A stretch of 45,884 bases of DNA from Gonium pectorale. Lineage: Eukaryota; Chlorophyta; Chlorophyceae; Chlamydomonadales; Volvocaceae. The translations under genes and the position numbers were made by a program. The DNA lies in the NCBI GenBank assembly GCA_001584585.1, contig LSYV01000008.1, positions 842,720 through 888,603 of the forward strand, given 5' to 3'. Positions 11,530-22,100 of the stretch are shown in pieces (position 1 is the stretch's first letter; the number at the start of each line of letters is the position of its first letter). A model generated the notes under the pieces. That model was not told the origin of the DNA and ran no database searches. It saw only the letters and a list, made by a program, of their open reading frames with translations.

Positions 11530-14500
11530 TCAGGCGCTGGAGGCGAGGCGATGCAAGGCACCGCACCGCGTTGCGCGAAGTCCGCGAACACGCAAGGAGC
11601 CGGGTGGTAGGGTTTGTGGGGTTGCGGGGTGACGGTCAGGAGGGGAGCGCACCTCGGGCCCCGCCTCCAGCATCGCCCGGACCTCCTCCTCCAGAGCGCG
11701 GACCCGGTTGGCGCTGCGGGGCCGGAGGCACACTCGGTCACACGGCCGCAGAGGGGAGGAGGGCAAACCATACAGCAAACCTGAGCTTTCCAGCGAGCCC
11801 GCTCCCCCCTGGAGTGTTAAGCCGCGCGCCGTTAGGATAGTGAGAGACTTAGCATTTTGTCATGAAATCGTGTCGGCCCTGAGTGCGGGTTCGAAGTCCA
11901 CTGACAACACGTCCGCGCTCCAGGGGAGAGCGGTGCTCCAGGGAGGAGGTAATGTGGTGGGAAGGAGGCAGCTGGCGAAGTAGATGCAGACACTGCCAGT
12001 GGCGACCACGGGGGGGGGGAGGGCGGAGGCGGGGCTGCACACATGCCTTCGGGCGCCCCTCCCACCCACGCCCCCACCAGCACCCGAGGACATCGTCAGG
12101 ACATCCCGGCGGCTATTACGCGCTTCCCCATCCCCGCCCCCGTCCCGGTTCCCGTCCTCGTCGTTACCGGTACCGAAACCAGCACCCAAAAGCACCCAAC
12201 AGCTGCCCCCCTCACACCAGGATGAGTGCGACGGCGCCCACCTGCGCGGGTGCGTGCAGCCCAGCGACGCGGCCTTGGCCACCGGCGACGCGATGGCCGC
12301 CAGCCTACGGCCGCCGTGGCCGCCGTGCTCGGCCTGCTCCAGCAGCCTGCATTGGGGGTTTGGGGCCCGGCATTGCCGGTACACAGCACGGCAGCTCTGC
12401 ACCTACCCTCCGCGCAGCTGCCTGTATGCACCGTTTCATTTTCTACGGCTCGGGGCAGCGCGGGGATGCGCATTCCCTGCAGGTCGCGTACGGTTGCCGA
12501 CAGAACAAATGAACGGCCACATCGGGGGACCGCGGGGGGGGGGCGGGACCGGGGGACCGGGGTCGTCGGGGCCGGGTCGTCGACCCCCCTCCCCCGCCCC
12601 CGCCGTCNNNNNNNNNNNNNNNNNNNNNNNNNNNNNNNNNNNNNNNNNNNNNNNNNNNNNNNNNNNNNNNNNACGGTAGACCGACGAACGAACGTACGGA
12701 CCGGACGGACCGGTACGGCCGGGGACGGGGCGGGGGGGGGCGGGACCGGGGGGGCCGTGGCGGGCCGTCGCCACCCCCCCCTCCCGCCCCCGCGTGTGCG
12801 CGCCGCGCGTGGCATGCCGCGTCGGTGACGGCGCGCCAGCCACACGTTGGCAGGTCATAGATCCACGACTATGGATCTATGACCTGCCAACTATGACCTG
12901 CCAGGGGACCATGCAGCGGCCCGAAGAAAGCCGCGAGCGGTGGGTCCGCCTCCTGCGCTCCCGCCCGTGCACCTGAACGTCTCGGGCGCCAGCGCGGGGT
13001 CGTATCCCGCCAGCGCCATCAGCTTGAGGCCGATCAGGTCCGCCTCCGCCTCGGCGCGCCTGCGTGGGGCAGGTGGACGTGGGCGGGCGGGACGGATGAG
13101 GCGGGTGAGGCGGGTGAGGGGTCGCTTCCAGGCCGAGCCCCACTGTATACAAGATCTTCGGGCGGGCGGGCGGCCGGGCGGGCGGCCGGGCGGGCGGGCG
13201 GCCGGGGCGGCCGCGGTTGGTAACAGATGCCAGGTAACAGATGCCCGGTAAACAACAGGTCATCATACTCGTGTGGTGTGGAGCTCGTGTGGTGTGGAGC
13301 TCGTGTGGTGTGGAACTCGTGTGGTGTGGAGCTCGTGTGGCGGCACCTCCCGCAACCCCTTCGCGCTGGGCAGGCCGCCCCCTCCGTCCTTGCCCTCGCT
13401 CGATCCATATTCCCCCTTGCTGAGGGCGTGCCAGATGACTGCCTTACGCGCACGCCTCCCCCCAACATCCCGTCCCCTCGCGTCCACCCGCGGACGCCAG
13501 CGGATGCCGCCCCTCGCGCCGCACCGCGAGAAGGGCAGCTGCAGCAGCAGGTTGTTGAGCAGCTCCACCACCTGGGGCGACATGAGCGGGTGCGAGGGGT
13601 CCAGGCGCTCCGGCCGCAGGCAGCCGGGGCCGCCGCCGTAGCCTGCGACGGGGCCGTGGCCGGGGTCGGAGAAGGGGAGGGGCCGTGAGAACGGAGCGGC
13701 TGGGAGGCCGTAAAAGCTAGGAGCGCGTCTCGGGCCGCTCAGCGCTCTCCACAGTCACGAATCCGGCGCACTCTGTGCGGCACGGCTGAATTGCGCGGGC
13801 CCCGTCCGACAGCAGGCCTGTCGCGTGCCCGGTACACACGGCACACTGCGGTACGGCTTGTACGGCGGCTGTACACACGGCACACTGCGGTACGGCTTGT
13901 ACGGCGGCTGTACACACGGCACACTGCGGTACAGTATGTACGGCGGCTGGCTCACCGTACGCTGCCTCCGATGCGTGCCGTGCGTACTCGCGCGCCGCCT
14001 CCGCCGCCGAGCCGCCGCCGGCGCCCAGCAGCTGCGACACCAGCGATCCCGGCCCCAGCGAGTAGTCGTCGTCGCCGCCGGCGTCGCTGTCGGCATCACC
14101 GCCGGCGTCGCCACCTGCGGCGCACGCAACCAGGAACATTATCATGCACCCCCTGCGCCTCCTTCACTGCGCCCCTTTCCAGTTCCAAGCGAAGGCTCGC
14201 CAGGGTACGATGCTCAATCCCCACTTGCCCCCGCGGCCGCCAACCAACACGGAGGCAGGTGAACACAGCAGAATGCATCCTACCGAAGAACAGCGGCGGG
14301 CCGTGCGGCTGCTGGCGGCGGCCAGTGCCGTACGCACCCCCGCCGCCACTTCCGCCGCCGGGAGTCGGCCAGCCCTTGGTCACGCGCGTGGTGTCGTACG
14401 CCTCCCGCTCGCGGCGCGCCCGGCGGGCCGCCTCGGCCCGCGCCTCCGGGGTCCCACCCTGCTGTTGCTGCTGCTGTTGCTGCGCCTCGGCTGCTGCGCG

Positions 14501-17500
14501 CGCCCCCGCGGCAACCAGCACGCGCAGCGCAATGGCCGCCAATATGCCCAGAGTCATCTGGAGGCGCGAAGGCGAGGCGATACGGGTGTACGGAGGTTTG
14601 GGGTTGAGGAGGTACGAGGTGGGGGAAAATGAACCAGGGAAAGGCGCGAACAGCCCACAAAGACCCAGCTACTACAGGGGCAGCTGCGTGGCGCAGGTCT
14701 CCGAGTTTCCGCCCGTTTACGGCATGCTGTGCAGCAAAAAGGGACAGTGCAGTGGACAGTGTGGTACAAACAGCTGCGCCGCTGCCGCCAACACACCCGC
14801 AGACGACCACCGAGGGGGGAAACAGGGGGGCAGAGCCGTCCCCAAACACCGTTGACGGCACAGAGAGAGGCAACACAGAATACACCTCCCGGCTTTCCCA
14901 TTCCGCTTCCTGCACACTAGCATTCCGCATATTTCCGCTTCACCCCAGCCCCGGCCCTGGCCAGCCCTGGCCCCCACTGCGCCGTCGCCCCGTCCCTTCC
15001 TCCCCGGACCGGCTCCATTTGCACCCCCACCCCCCCACATCCCGCGTTGGTCCGCGTGTTAGGTTGGGCGGGTGGGCAGGGGGTCTCCGCCGCCTCCTCT
15101 TCTCTATGTCAGCAATCTATCAGCGACTGCGACCGCGAAGGTATGCCACGGCACGGATCGCTCGTCGCTGACATCGCAGTTTTGCAGGTCCTCTACAACT
15201 CTACCCAGACCGCCGTTCCTCCTAGTACTGAGTATGCGATTCGGTGTCCGCGACGCGACCCGTTTCCCGTTCCGTATTACCCCACATCCCCCTCGGCCCC
15301 CATGCCCAACCCCGTGCCATCGTCCACGCCCCCCCTCCCGCACACACACACACCTTCTCCGCGCTGTGTCGCGCCATGGCGTGCGCCACCTCGTGGCCCA
15401 GCACCGTGGCCAGCAGGTCCCGCCGCCGGCCCAGGAGCCGGAGCAGGCCCGTGTACACAACCACCTGCACGCGGACCGTTGGCAGTTGGAGGTTGACGAA
15501 TGGAGGTTGCTGGACTCGGTGTGCAAGCCGCAGCAAGTCGAGGGCGCGGTGTTGAGAGAGGTGGGCCGGCCATGATCGCGCTTACTATGAGCCACAGCCC
15601 GGGGGGTGGGGCACGGTAAGCCCGCTCAAGCCGTGCGGCGAATTATAGAGGGTGCTCTGCCTGCTGTGCATGTGCCGTACACGCGTCTGCCGTACCTTGC
15701 CGCCCGGCAGTACGAACGCGTTGGCCGTGTCGTCGTCAATCGTGACCACTTCCCACTTGAAGCTGCAGGGGCGCGGCCAGGGCGCGGCCAGGGCGCGATA
15801 GGAAAGAGAGCACGAGGGAGGAGCAGGTGGATGTACGGCACGGGCCATGTGGGACGGAGGGACAGCCTATTGAGAGAGGCGAAGCTCAGAAGCCGGGCGC
15901 CCGCGGAACCACCCGCGGAACCACCCGCGGGAACAAACCCTATCGCCCGCGCAGTCACAGCCTCTCGACACCCCACCCACATGCGGCATGTGATCTTCCC
16001 CCCGTCGAGAGCTCCACAGCTCCCAGCAACTCGTCATCTCGTGTATGAACACGCTGCACCTCCACCCCCCTGTACGCCGTTCACAAGCCCGCAGTCCCAC
16101 CAGATAGCCGAGATAGGGAGGAACCCACCGCTGCATGTGGCGCTGGCTGCCGCCACCGTGGCCCCGTGCGGCCGCCGCTATGACGCTGTTGGCCACCTCA
16201 GCCACCAGCAGGTGGTCCCTGGGGCGGGGCAGGGCGGGGCGGGTTTGGGATGGGTCGAGCTGTGGTAACGCCGGGGCCGGGTCTGAAGTGGGCCCACCAC
16301 ACGGTTGGGGTTGGCTCACCCAGCAACAGCTGTGTCGTCCCGGAGAGCAGCCGACCAGGCTAATGGGCAAGGGCGGTACCACGATCTGACCTGAAACGCC
16401 TTTGGGCCCTGACAGCGGCCTCCTCCTTAGCGGCCGATCGCACCTGGCCTGTGGGCGACCGCCCGGTGGCGGCTGCGAGCTCCCATCCGCCAGCCCGTCA
16501 GGCCAACCGCCCGCTCGCCGCGCCCACCTGGACCCACCGTAGCCACGCAGCACTCACCCCATCACACAGCACCCGCACAGCGACCGCCCGCCGGCCCACC
16601 TGCTGCGACGGCTGAGCACCTTGCCCTGGGCCCGCTGCTCGGCCAGGAAGCGCCTGCCGGGGGCGCGGGTGGGGGTGGGGGTGCGGGCGGGCGGCAAGCG
16701 CAGTACGGAATGCCCGATCCTGCCTGTGCCTCCGCTACCGTATCAGATTACTCATTTCCTTACTCCCCTAATGTGTGTCTTGCCGCGCGCCCCCGCCTTC
16801 GCACCGGAAGCTGGCCTCCCCCATCATGAGCTCCAGCGGCAGCGGCAGCAGCAGGTGGTGCCGGCGGCCTGTGAAGGGCACCGTCTCCGCCAGCGCCTGG
16901 ATGGGCGGCGGTTTGGGGTCGGGGATGGTCGCATGTGAGGCGCGAGGCGCCTTCAGACGTCGGGGGTGGGTATCCCCTCCCATCGCTCCCGCAACGGGCA
17001 ACAAGGGTCGGGCGCGGCCCCGGCGTGGGGGCCGGGCGGGGGAGGGCATTGCGCCATGGCCCGGGGGCTTCTGCAGATTCCTCTTGCTTCGCGTCCCCGC
17101 AACATCCACGGTAGCCACATACGTATCACAACACCATACGAACATACGACATAACGTACAATACACATGTACTGCACCCCTGGAGGCGGCCGCGCGCGTG
17201 TCATAAAGATAAGACCGGATGACTGCCGATAGCCCCGACAAGGCAAAAGGACCCCGCCGAGTACACCCCGCCCGCCCGCCCGCCCCGCCTCACCCGCACC
17301 GCAGCCCGGCCCAGCACTCCAAGCGCAGCCGCCATCCCCAGCTCCAGCGGCGCAAGCCCCAGCCCGTACCCGACCACCCCGCCCGCCAGCGCCGGCAGCG
17401 CCAGGTGCCCAAGCAGCCCGCGCAGCAGCCACCCCGGCCCGCGGCTGACCGCTGCCAGCAGGCCGCCGCCGCCGCCGTGGCCGGGCGCGGGCGCAACGGA

Positions 17501-18225
17501 CAGCTTCCGGGCGGTGTCGGGGGCATGCGGGGCGGTGGCGGCGGCGGCGGCGCGGCGCTCCTCGGGTGTGGGCCAAGCGTATGGGCCATAGCCGCCCTCG
17601 ATGCGCTCCTGCGTAGCAGTCTTGCGCCGGTGCCTGTCAGGAGGGGTATGGGGAGGTAGTGGGTTTGGAAGGCATTGGGTATGGGGAGGGGGGGAGGGGT
17701 AGGCGCCAGGGAGCCGCATCAAGGATGCAGGCGGCCAGGGATGCACTTCACGGGTTGCGTTAGCACGCAGCAATAGCGAGCAGCTGCGAAAGTTAGCGAG
17801 TGGGATAGTGAGGGAATAGGGTACTGCTCCCAGGGCGTCCCCAGGGCGAGTGCGCCGGCCTGATGGGCCCCGGTCGATGTGGGGCGGTGTGCTCTGCCGG
17901 CGGGGGCCGTGCCGTGTCGTATGTCGTGATCTCACGTGATGTACGGCTCAGGGTCGGGGTCGGTGTCCGCCTCCTCGGCCCAGGGGGTCAGGCCGCGCAG
18001 GGGCCAGCCCAGCCGGACCCTCCCGTCCCGACCGGGGCCGCCGGACGCGCGGCTGTATCCGAGACCCATGGGTCTGTGGGCAGCGGCGGCGAGCGGCGCG
18101 GCCGAGCCGTGCGGGCGGCAGGCGACGCTGAGACCGCAGTGGTGCGCGCCAGTAGGGCTGCGTTGGGCTTTGGAAGCTGACGGAGTTAGGAGTGGACTAG
18201 CTGCCGCCGACCATGAGAGCAGCAT
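11530..18225 (-). CDS. OMA1: OMA1-like M48 zinc metalloprotease (probable mitochondrial inner membrane)
   Basis: Thirteen exons (minus order): 18225-17936, 17633-17294, 16896-16805, 16653-16600, 16218-16129, 15762-15696, 15464-15354, 14557-14284, 14114-13956, 13642-13525, 13059-12973, 12346-12242, 11713-11530. All phases match and the 1971-nt total gives 656 residues. The N-terminus is Ser/Ala/Arg-rich, like a mitochondrial targeting peptide. A hydrophobic segment lies near residues 165-203. Family blocks follow: ETVPFTGR (214-221), WEVVTIDDDTANAFVLPGGK (end of exon 6), VLGHEVAHAMARHSAEK with zinc motif HEVAH (335-339), LPFSRRAEAEADLIGLKLM with Glu535 as expected third zinc ligand, and a C-terminal THPRSANRVRAL block. 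OMA1 is known to act in inner-membrane stress proteolysis. Exons 8-10 add a long low-complexity insert with eight Gln between the zinc motifs. Least sure are exon 12 and the last exon beyond about residue 617, where an extra intron (GTGCGC after GPE) is possible. Confidence 0.88.
12489..12795. repeat. Duplicated G/C-rich repeat flanking an assembly gap
   Basis: Left of the gap (12489-12607) and right of it (12673-12795) the sequence follows the same order: an ACGGT-CCGAC-GAAC stretch, a G-run with GGGCGGGACCGGGGG, then GTCG and CCCCCCTCCC-CCCGCCCCCG. The copies are imperfect. Each G-rich half can pair with its own C-rich half. The repeat lies inside intron 11 of the OMA1-like gene. Confidence 0.6.
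12608..12672. other. Assembly gap, 65 N
   Basis: A run of 65 N lies within the intron between exons 11 and 12 of the OMA1-like gene. The flanking exons join in phase without it, so it need not hide an exon. Confidence 0.99.
12847..12890. repeat. Perfect 18-bp inverted repeat (hairpin) in intron
   Basis: TTGGCAGGTCATAGATCC (12847-12864) and its exact reverse complement (12873-12890) are separated by eight bases. The last 13 bases of the right arm region (CTATGACCTGCCA) are repeated directly just downstream, ending at 12903. Confidence 0.85.
13150..13252. repeat. GGGC/GGCC simple repeat and 14-bp tandem pair
   Basis: A run of GGGCGGGCGGCC-type units is followed by GGTAACAGATGCC twice in tandem (from about 13219) and a third partial copy. 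It lies in intron 10 of the OMA1-like gene. Confidence 0.6.
13268..13342. repeat. 16-bp tandem repeat, about 4.5 units
   Basis: The unit is CTCGTGTGGTGTGGAG, repeated head to tail with one unit ending in GGAA. It lies in intron 10 of the OMA1-like gene and creates spurious ORFs on both strands. Confidence 0.8.
13832..13950. repeat. 39-bp tandem repeat, about 3 units
   Basis: The unit begins GTACACACGGCACACTGCGG and ends TTGTACGGCGGCT. The third copy is diverged (AGTATG for CTTG). It sits in intron 9 of the OMA1-like gene, right after the exon 9 donor. Confidence 0.85.
15898..15935. repeat. 12-bp tandem repeat, 3 units
   Basis: CCCGCGGAACCA-type units are repeated three times in intron 5 of the OMA1-like gene. 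An 11-bp GGGCGCGGCCA repeat lies nearby at about 15770-15805. Confidence 0.6.
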
Positions 18226-19112
18226 CGCAAGAGTGAACCCGTCGCAGCGAATGAAGACGAGCAGGCCGCGGCGACGCGAGTGCTGTGCGCAGGGCGGCTG
18301 CTCCGGGAGATGGGTCGGAGTTGCACCGCGCTATCGCAGCGGGCGGAGCGCTTCAGCTTGTTTGTGCGCGCGTGTGTGTGTGTGGGGGGGGGGGCAGCTG
18401 GCAGGCAGTCGGCGATCGATATGATAAGCTGGACCCATTGGGACAGAAAAGCGAGCCGGGAAAGAACGAACATTGAGTTCCGTATGACGCATGACCTCGT
18501 TGTAAAACGCCATTCTAGCCTATAATCGGTCTTGAAACTCAGATGTATGCTGGCTTTTGCTCGTGATGCGGCATTCCCAGTATTCCCAATATGGGCCCCA
18601 CGGCCTCACCGTGGCCCCGTAACCTGTCCGATCAAACCGCGTACTCGGGGCCCCCATCAGCCAAGTCGAAAAGAATAATGTAAGTCCCGACTTAGAGTTC
18701 AGGCTCCTTTCGGGGCGGGCACGGGCAGAGCTTGCAGCAGAGCCAGAGCCCCATGGGACATCGTGTTTTTTTCTGAGCCAATCTACTTGCACGGGGCACG
18801 CAGGGAATCGCTGAGTGAAAAATGATTGCATAGGCATATTCTTCCGACGTTATGAGAGCACCATGTCAAGAAGGCGAGGGTTCGTATTCTGCGTACAACA
18901 TGCCGCCCATTGCCCTTGCTCTATAAGGGGCATGGCATTACTTTGAAGGCATTGGTGCGTGTGATGTGGGCGATAGGTAGCTTTAGCTATTGTCAATTGG
19001 CGCCCGCCTATTGACATCAACAAAACTAGCAGTCTATAGAGTGCATTTGGAAGACTGGAACAACACCATATTAGAGGCGCCTGAAGGGCAGCAGGGAGGA
19101 GCGGCAGAAAGG
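18226..19112. promoter_or_regulatory. Divergent promoter region of genes 3 and 4
   Basis: About 0.9 kb lies between the OMA1-like start (minus) and the beta-helix gene start (plus). It has lower GC than the genes and no supported ORF, with a GT/G run near 18370-18395. It must hold both promoters and leaders, but I cannot name individual elements. Confidence 0.5.
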
Positions 19113-22100
19113 ATGCCGTCGATGCAGGTGAGGATTGCCACCTCTCAGCGGTTCTACCAAGCACATGCATAATATTGGCTATGCTTCAGGGCGCTGCGTC
19201 TACCTGCCGCTTTCCAACTGTTAAGCTGGAACGTAGAGTGTACCCCTGTATCGCGTCCCAGCGGCGAGGATCGCCCCAGTAGCTGCGCAGTAACTTGTCT
19301 AGAATGCCCTGAGATGCATCGTCACGGCAGGGCTCCGGTGCCCTGACTCGATATCTTAGTCTGAGCGCTTACCGCATCATGCTGCCCATTTTGCTCTGAA
19401 CAACAAACTGCAAATAGGTTTATGGGTTGATTTGGAAATGTCCATCTGAAGCGATCCGGCTTCTCCCACTCTTTCACATGGGGTTGGCCATGCCACCGGC
19501 TGGGGTGGCAAACCGGATGCTGGGTGCCGTCGTTTGCCCTCGGCCTTTTCTTGTGATTCTGCCCACAACCTGTCGGTTTACCCCGCCGCTTCTCTGCCAG
19601 GCAACACCCGATGATGGCACGGAGAAACGCCGTGGCAGCTCGGGGGGCGCTCTCCACTACAGCCTGGCAGCCCCCGCGCGCTCCCCCGCCGTAGCTGCTC
19701 CCAAAAGCCCCACGCCCAGCCCCGGCCGGTCCCGCCCGCGGCCGTGCAGCGCCGGACCCAAGGCCAGCCCCCCGCCGGCTACGGCCGGCGTACCCTCGTG
19801 GGTCACAGCATGGGCCAAGCCCACCCTGTCCAGCTCACAGATGCACGACGGTCCCCAGGTCAAGGACTTTGTCGCCATGCCCATTCCAATGACCAGTATC
19901 TCCCGCCACAGTCGCGCGCAGCTCATGGCCGCGAGCGGCGGCCCTCCCCTGGCGGCCTCGCTCTCGTCGCCCTTCCAGACACCCACCAGCGCGCGAGGCG
20001 GGCCGCTCCGTTCCAGCACCTCCTTCAGCCGCCCCGAATCTGCGCGCCCCGAGCGCGCCCGCTCCAGCCCCACGCTGGCCGGTCGAGCCGCCCGGCCTCG
20101 CTCGGCCCGAGCAGCCGAGGGCTCGGAGCCCGCCTCCGCCTCCACCAGCGGCGGCGGCGCAGCCGCCTCCGCCGCCACCGGCGGCGGCAACGGCAACCTC
20201 AGCAGCGGCGGCGGGTCGGTGCTGATGCACTTTATGCGCGCGAGCGCCGGCGCCGTCGTGGCCTCCAACCTGACCACCGCCAGCTCGGCGCCGCTGCTGT
20301 TCCGCTCCATGGCGGCCGCGCGCACGGCCCAGAGCCCAGGTGGCGAGCCGGCCAAGCCCTCGGCCGGCGGCCGAGTCAACCTCACCGAGGGCAAGAAGTT
20401 TGCCGGCGGCGCCTGGGCCTGGGTCGTCACGGCCGCTGCCGCGCGGGACAAGTTCGCCGCCAGCGCGGCACTCAAGCAGCGCCACGCCTCCCCTGGAGGC
20501 GGCAGCGGCGGCGCTGGCCGGCCGCGGCCCCGGCCCACTGAGCGCCGGCCCGATGCGACGGGCGCCGGGCGCGGACGCCTCCGCCGCGGCGGCGGTCGCG
20601 GAATCAGCGACGCCCGGCTCCCTGCGCGAGCTGCTGCTGCAGCGCGTCGCCGCCGCGCGCTCGCGGCCCGCCTCCGCTGGCGGCAACCTCACCTCCCGCG
20701 CGCCTGCGGGCTCCTCGTCCACCACCGCCGCCGGCTCGGGTGCCGCGGCCGCGGCGGCGGCGCGCGGCGCGCGCCCGCCCGCCTTCGTCGCGGGCTTCGA
20801 CCCCGGTCCCGAGCGCCGCCGCGGCCCCGCGGCGCTGCTGGACCTGCAAGGCCTGGGCCCCGACGAGACTGACATTGGTTACCTGGTGGACGCGAGTGAC
20901 CTGCTGCTTGCGGGCGGGCCCGCAAGCCCGGTGGTTAGCGTCGCGCCCGACGGCCCGCCGCCGGGGCCTTACGCCAACGCGGGTCCGGACAAGGACGACG
21001 AGGACGAGGCCGCGTCGGGGCCGCCGTCGCCCGCCATGCAGCTCATCCACGTGCCGCTGCCGCAGCACGTGCTGCTGTCGGGCAGCCTGCAGGTGAGGGT
21101 GCCCGGCGCTGCGCCTTGGCGGGCCGTTACGTGGGAGGCCGGGAGCCGATGCGAGGACCTTGCGGGGATCAGACCCATACGGTAGCATATGCTTTAGTGA
21201 GCTAGGCCCTTTGAAAGAGCTAGCTTCGGCCAACCGAAGGTATGTATGGTTGAGCGCCTTACGCCACCACAAGCTCGGGGGGGGGGGACGCGCGCGTCGG
21301 GGACAGGGTGGAGACCGACAGCAATCGGGGAGGCGGATCGAGGCATGCCTGCTGCAGATCTCCACGCTCGCCACGCGTTCCGCCTTGCCATGTTCCTCCG
21401 ACCTGCCATGGGCTCCTGGCTGGAGCTTGCTTGCGCGTTGTAGGAACCAAGCGCTCCCTCGCCCCCGCCGGGCACCTTCCTCTTCACCGCCCACCCGCCA
21501 GGACCTGTACGAGCGGATAGGCCGCTCCGGAGACCGCCCGCTGCACTTCTCCCTGGGCGCCGTCACCTTCTCGGGCGATCTGGATCCCGCCCTTAACGAC
21601 ATGATCCGGATCCAGAACCGGATCGTCATCCTGCACAACTGCACGCTCGTGCTGCGGCCCGGCCAGAAGTTCTGGGTGGGCGACATGGGTCACCTCATCC
21701 TGGCGGACGTCAACATCTACTGCTCCACGACATCACCCAACCAGCCCGCTGCCGCTGGCGGCGGCACGGCGGGCCAGGGGTCCGGGTCCGGCGGCGCCAA
21801 GCCTAGCGTGACGTTTGTCTCGCCGCCCACGTCGCCGCCGCTATCCGCCTCACCGCGGCGGCCCGTGACTGCCTCCCGCTTCGGAGCTGGCGGCGGGGCC
21901 GGCTCCAGCGGCGGCGCCCCTGCCGCCTCCGCCGCCGCCATCACCAGCCCCGTTCCGCTGCTGCACGTCGCAGCCGGCGGCAGGATGCTGCTGCGCGGCT
22001 GCCGCGTCAAGATCCTCGCGCCGGGGCAGCCCATACCCACCGCCGCCAACGGCTCGCCGGGCGCCGCGCCGCCGGGCGCTGCCGGCCATCAGGCCCGCTC

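Noticed and set aside
13227..13641. ORFs with repeated VWCGARVVW or HHTSSTPHE-like peptides
   Set aside because: They are translations of the 16-bp tandem repeat in an intron.
13739..13924. Repetitive Cys-rich minus-strand ORF
   Set aside because: It is a translation of the 39-bp minisatellite.
18990..19172. Longer N-terminus for the beta-helix protein
   Set aside because: The upstream open frame begins with TTG and has no ATG before 19113. The GTGAGG donor at 19128 and phase match support the short first exon.
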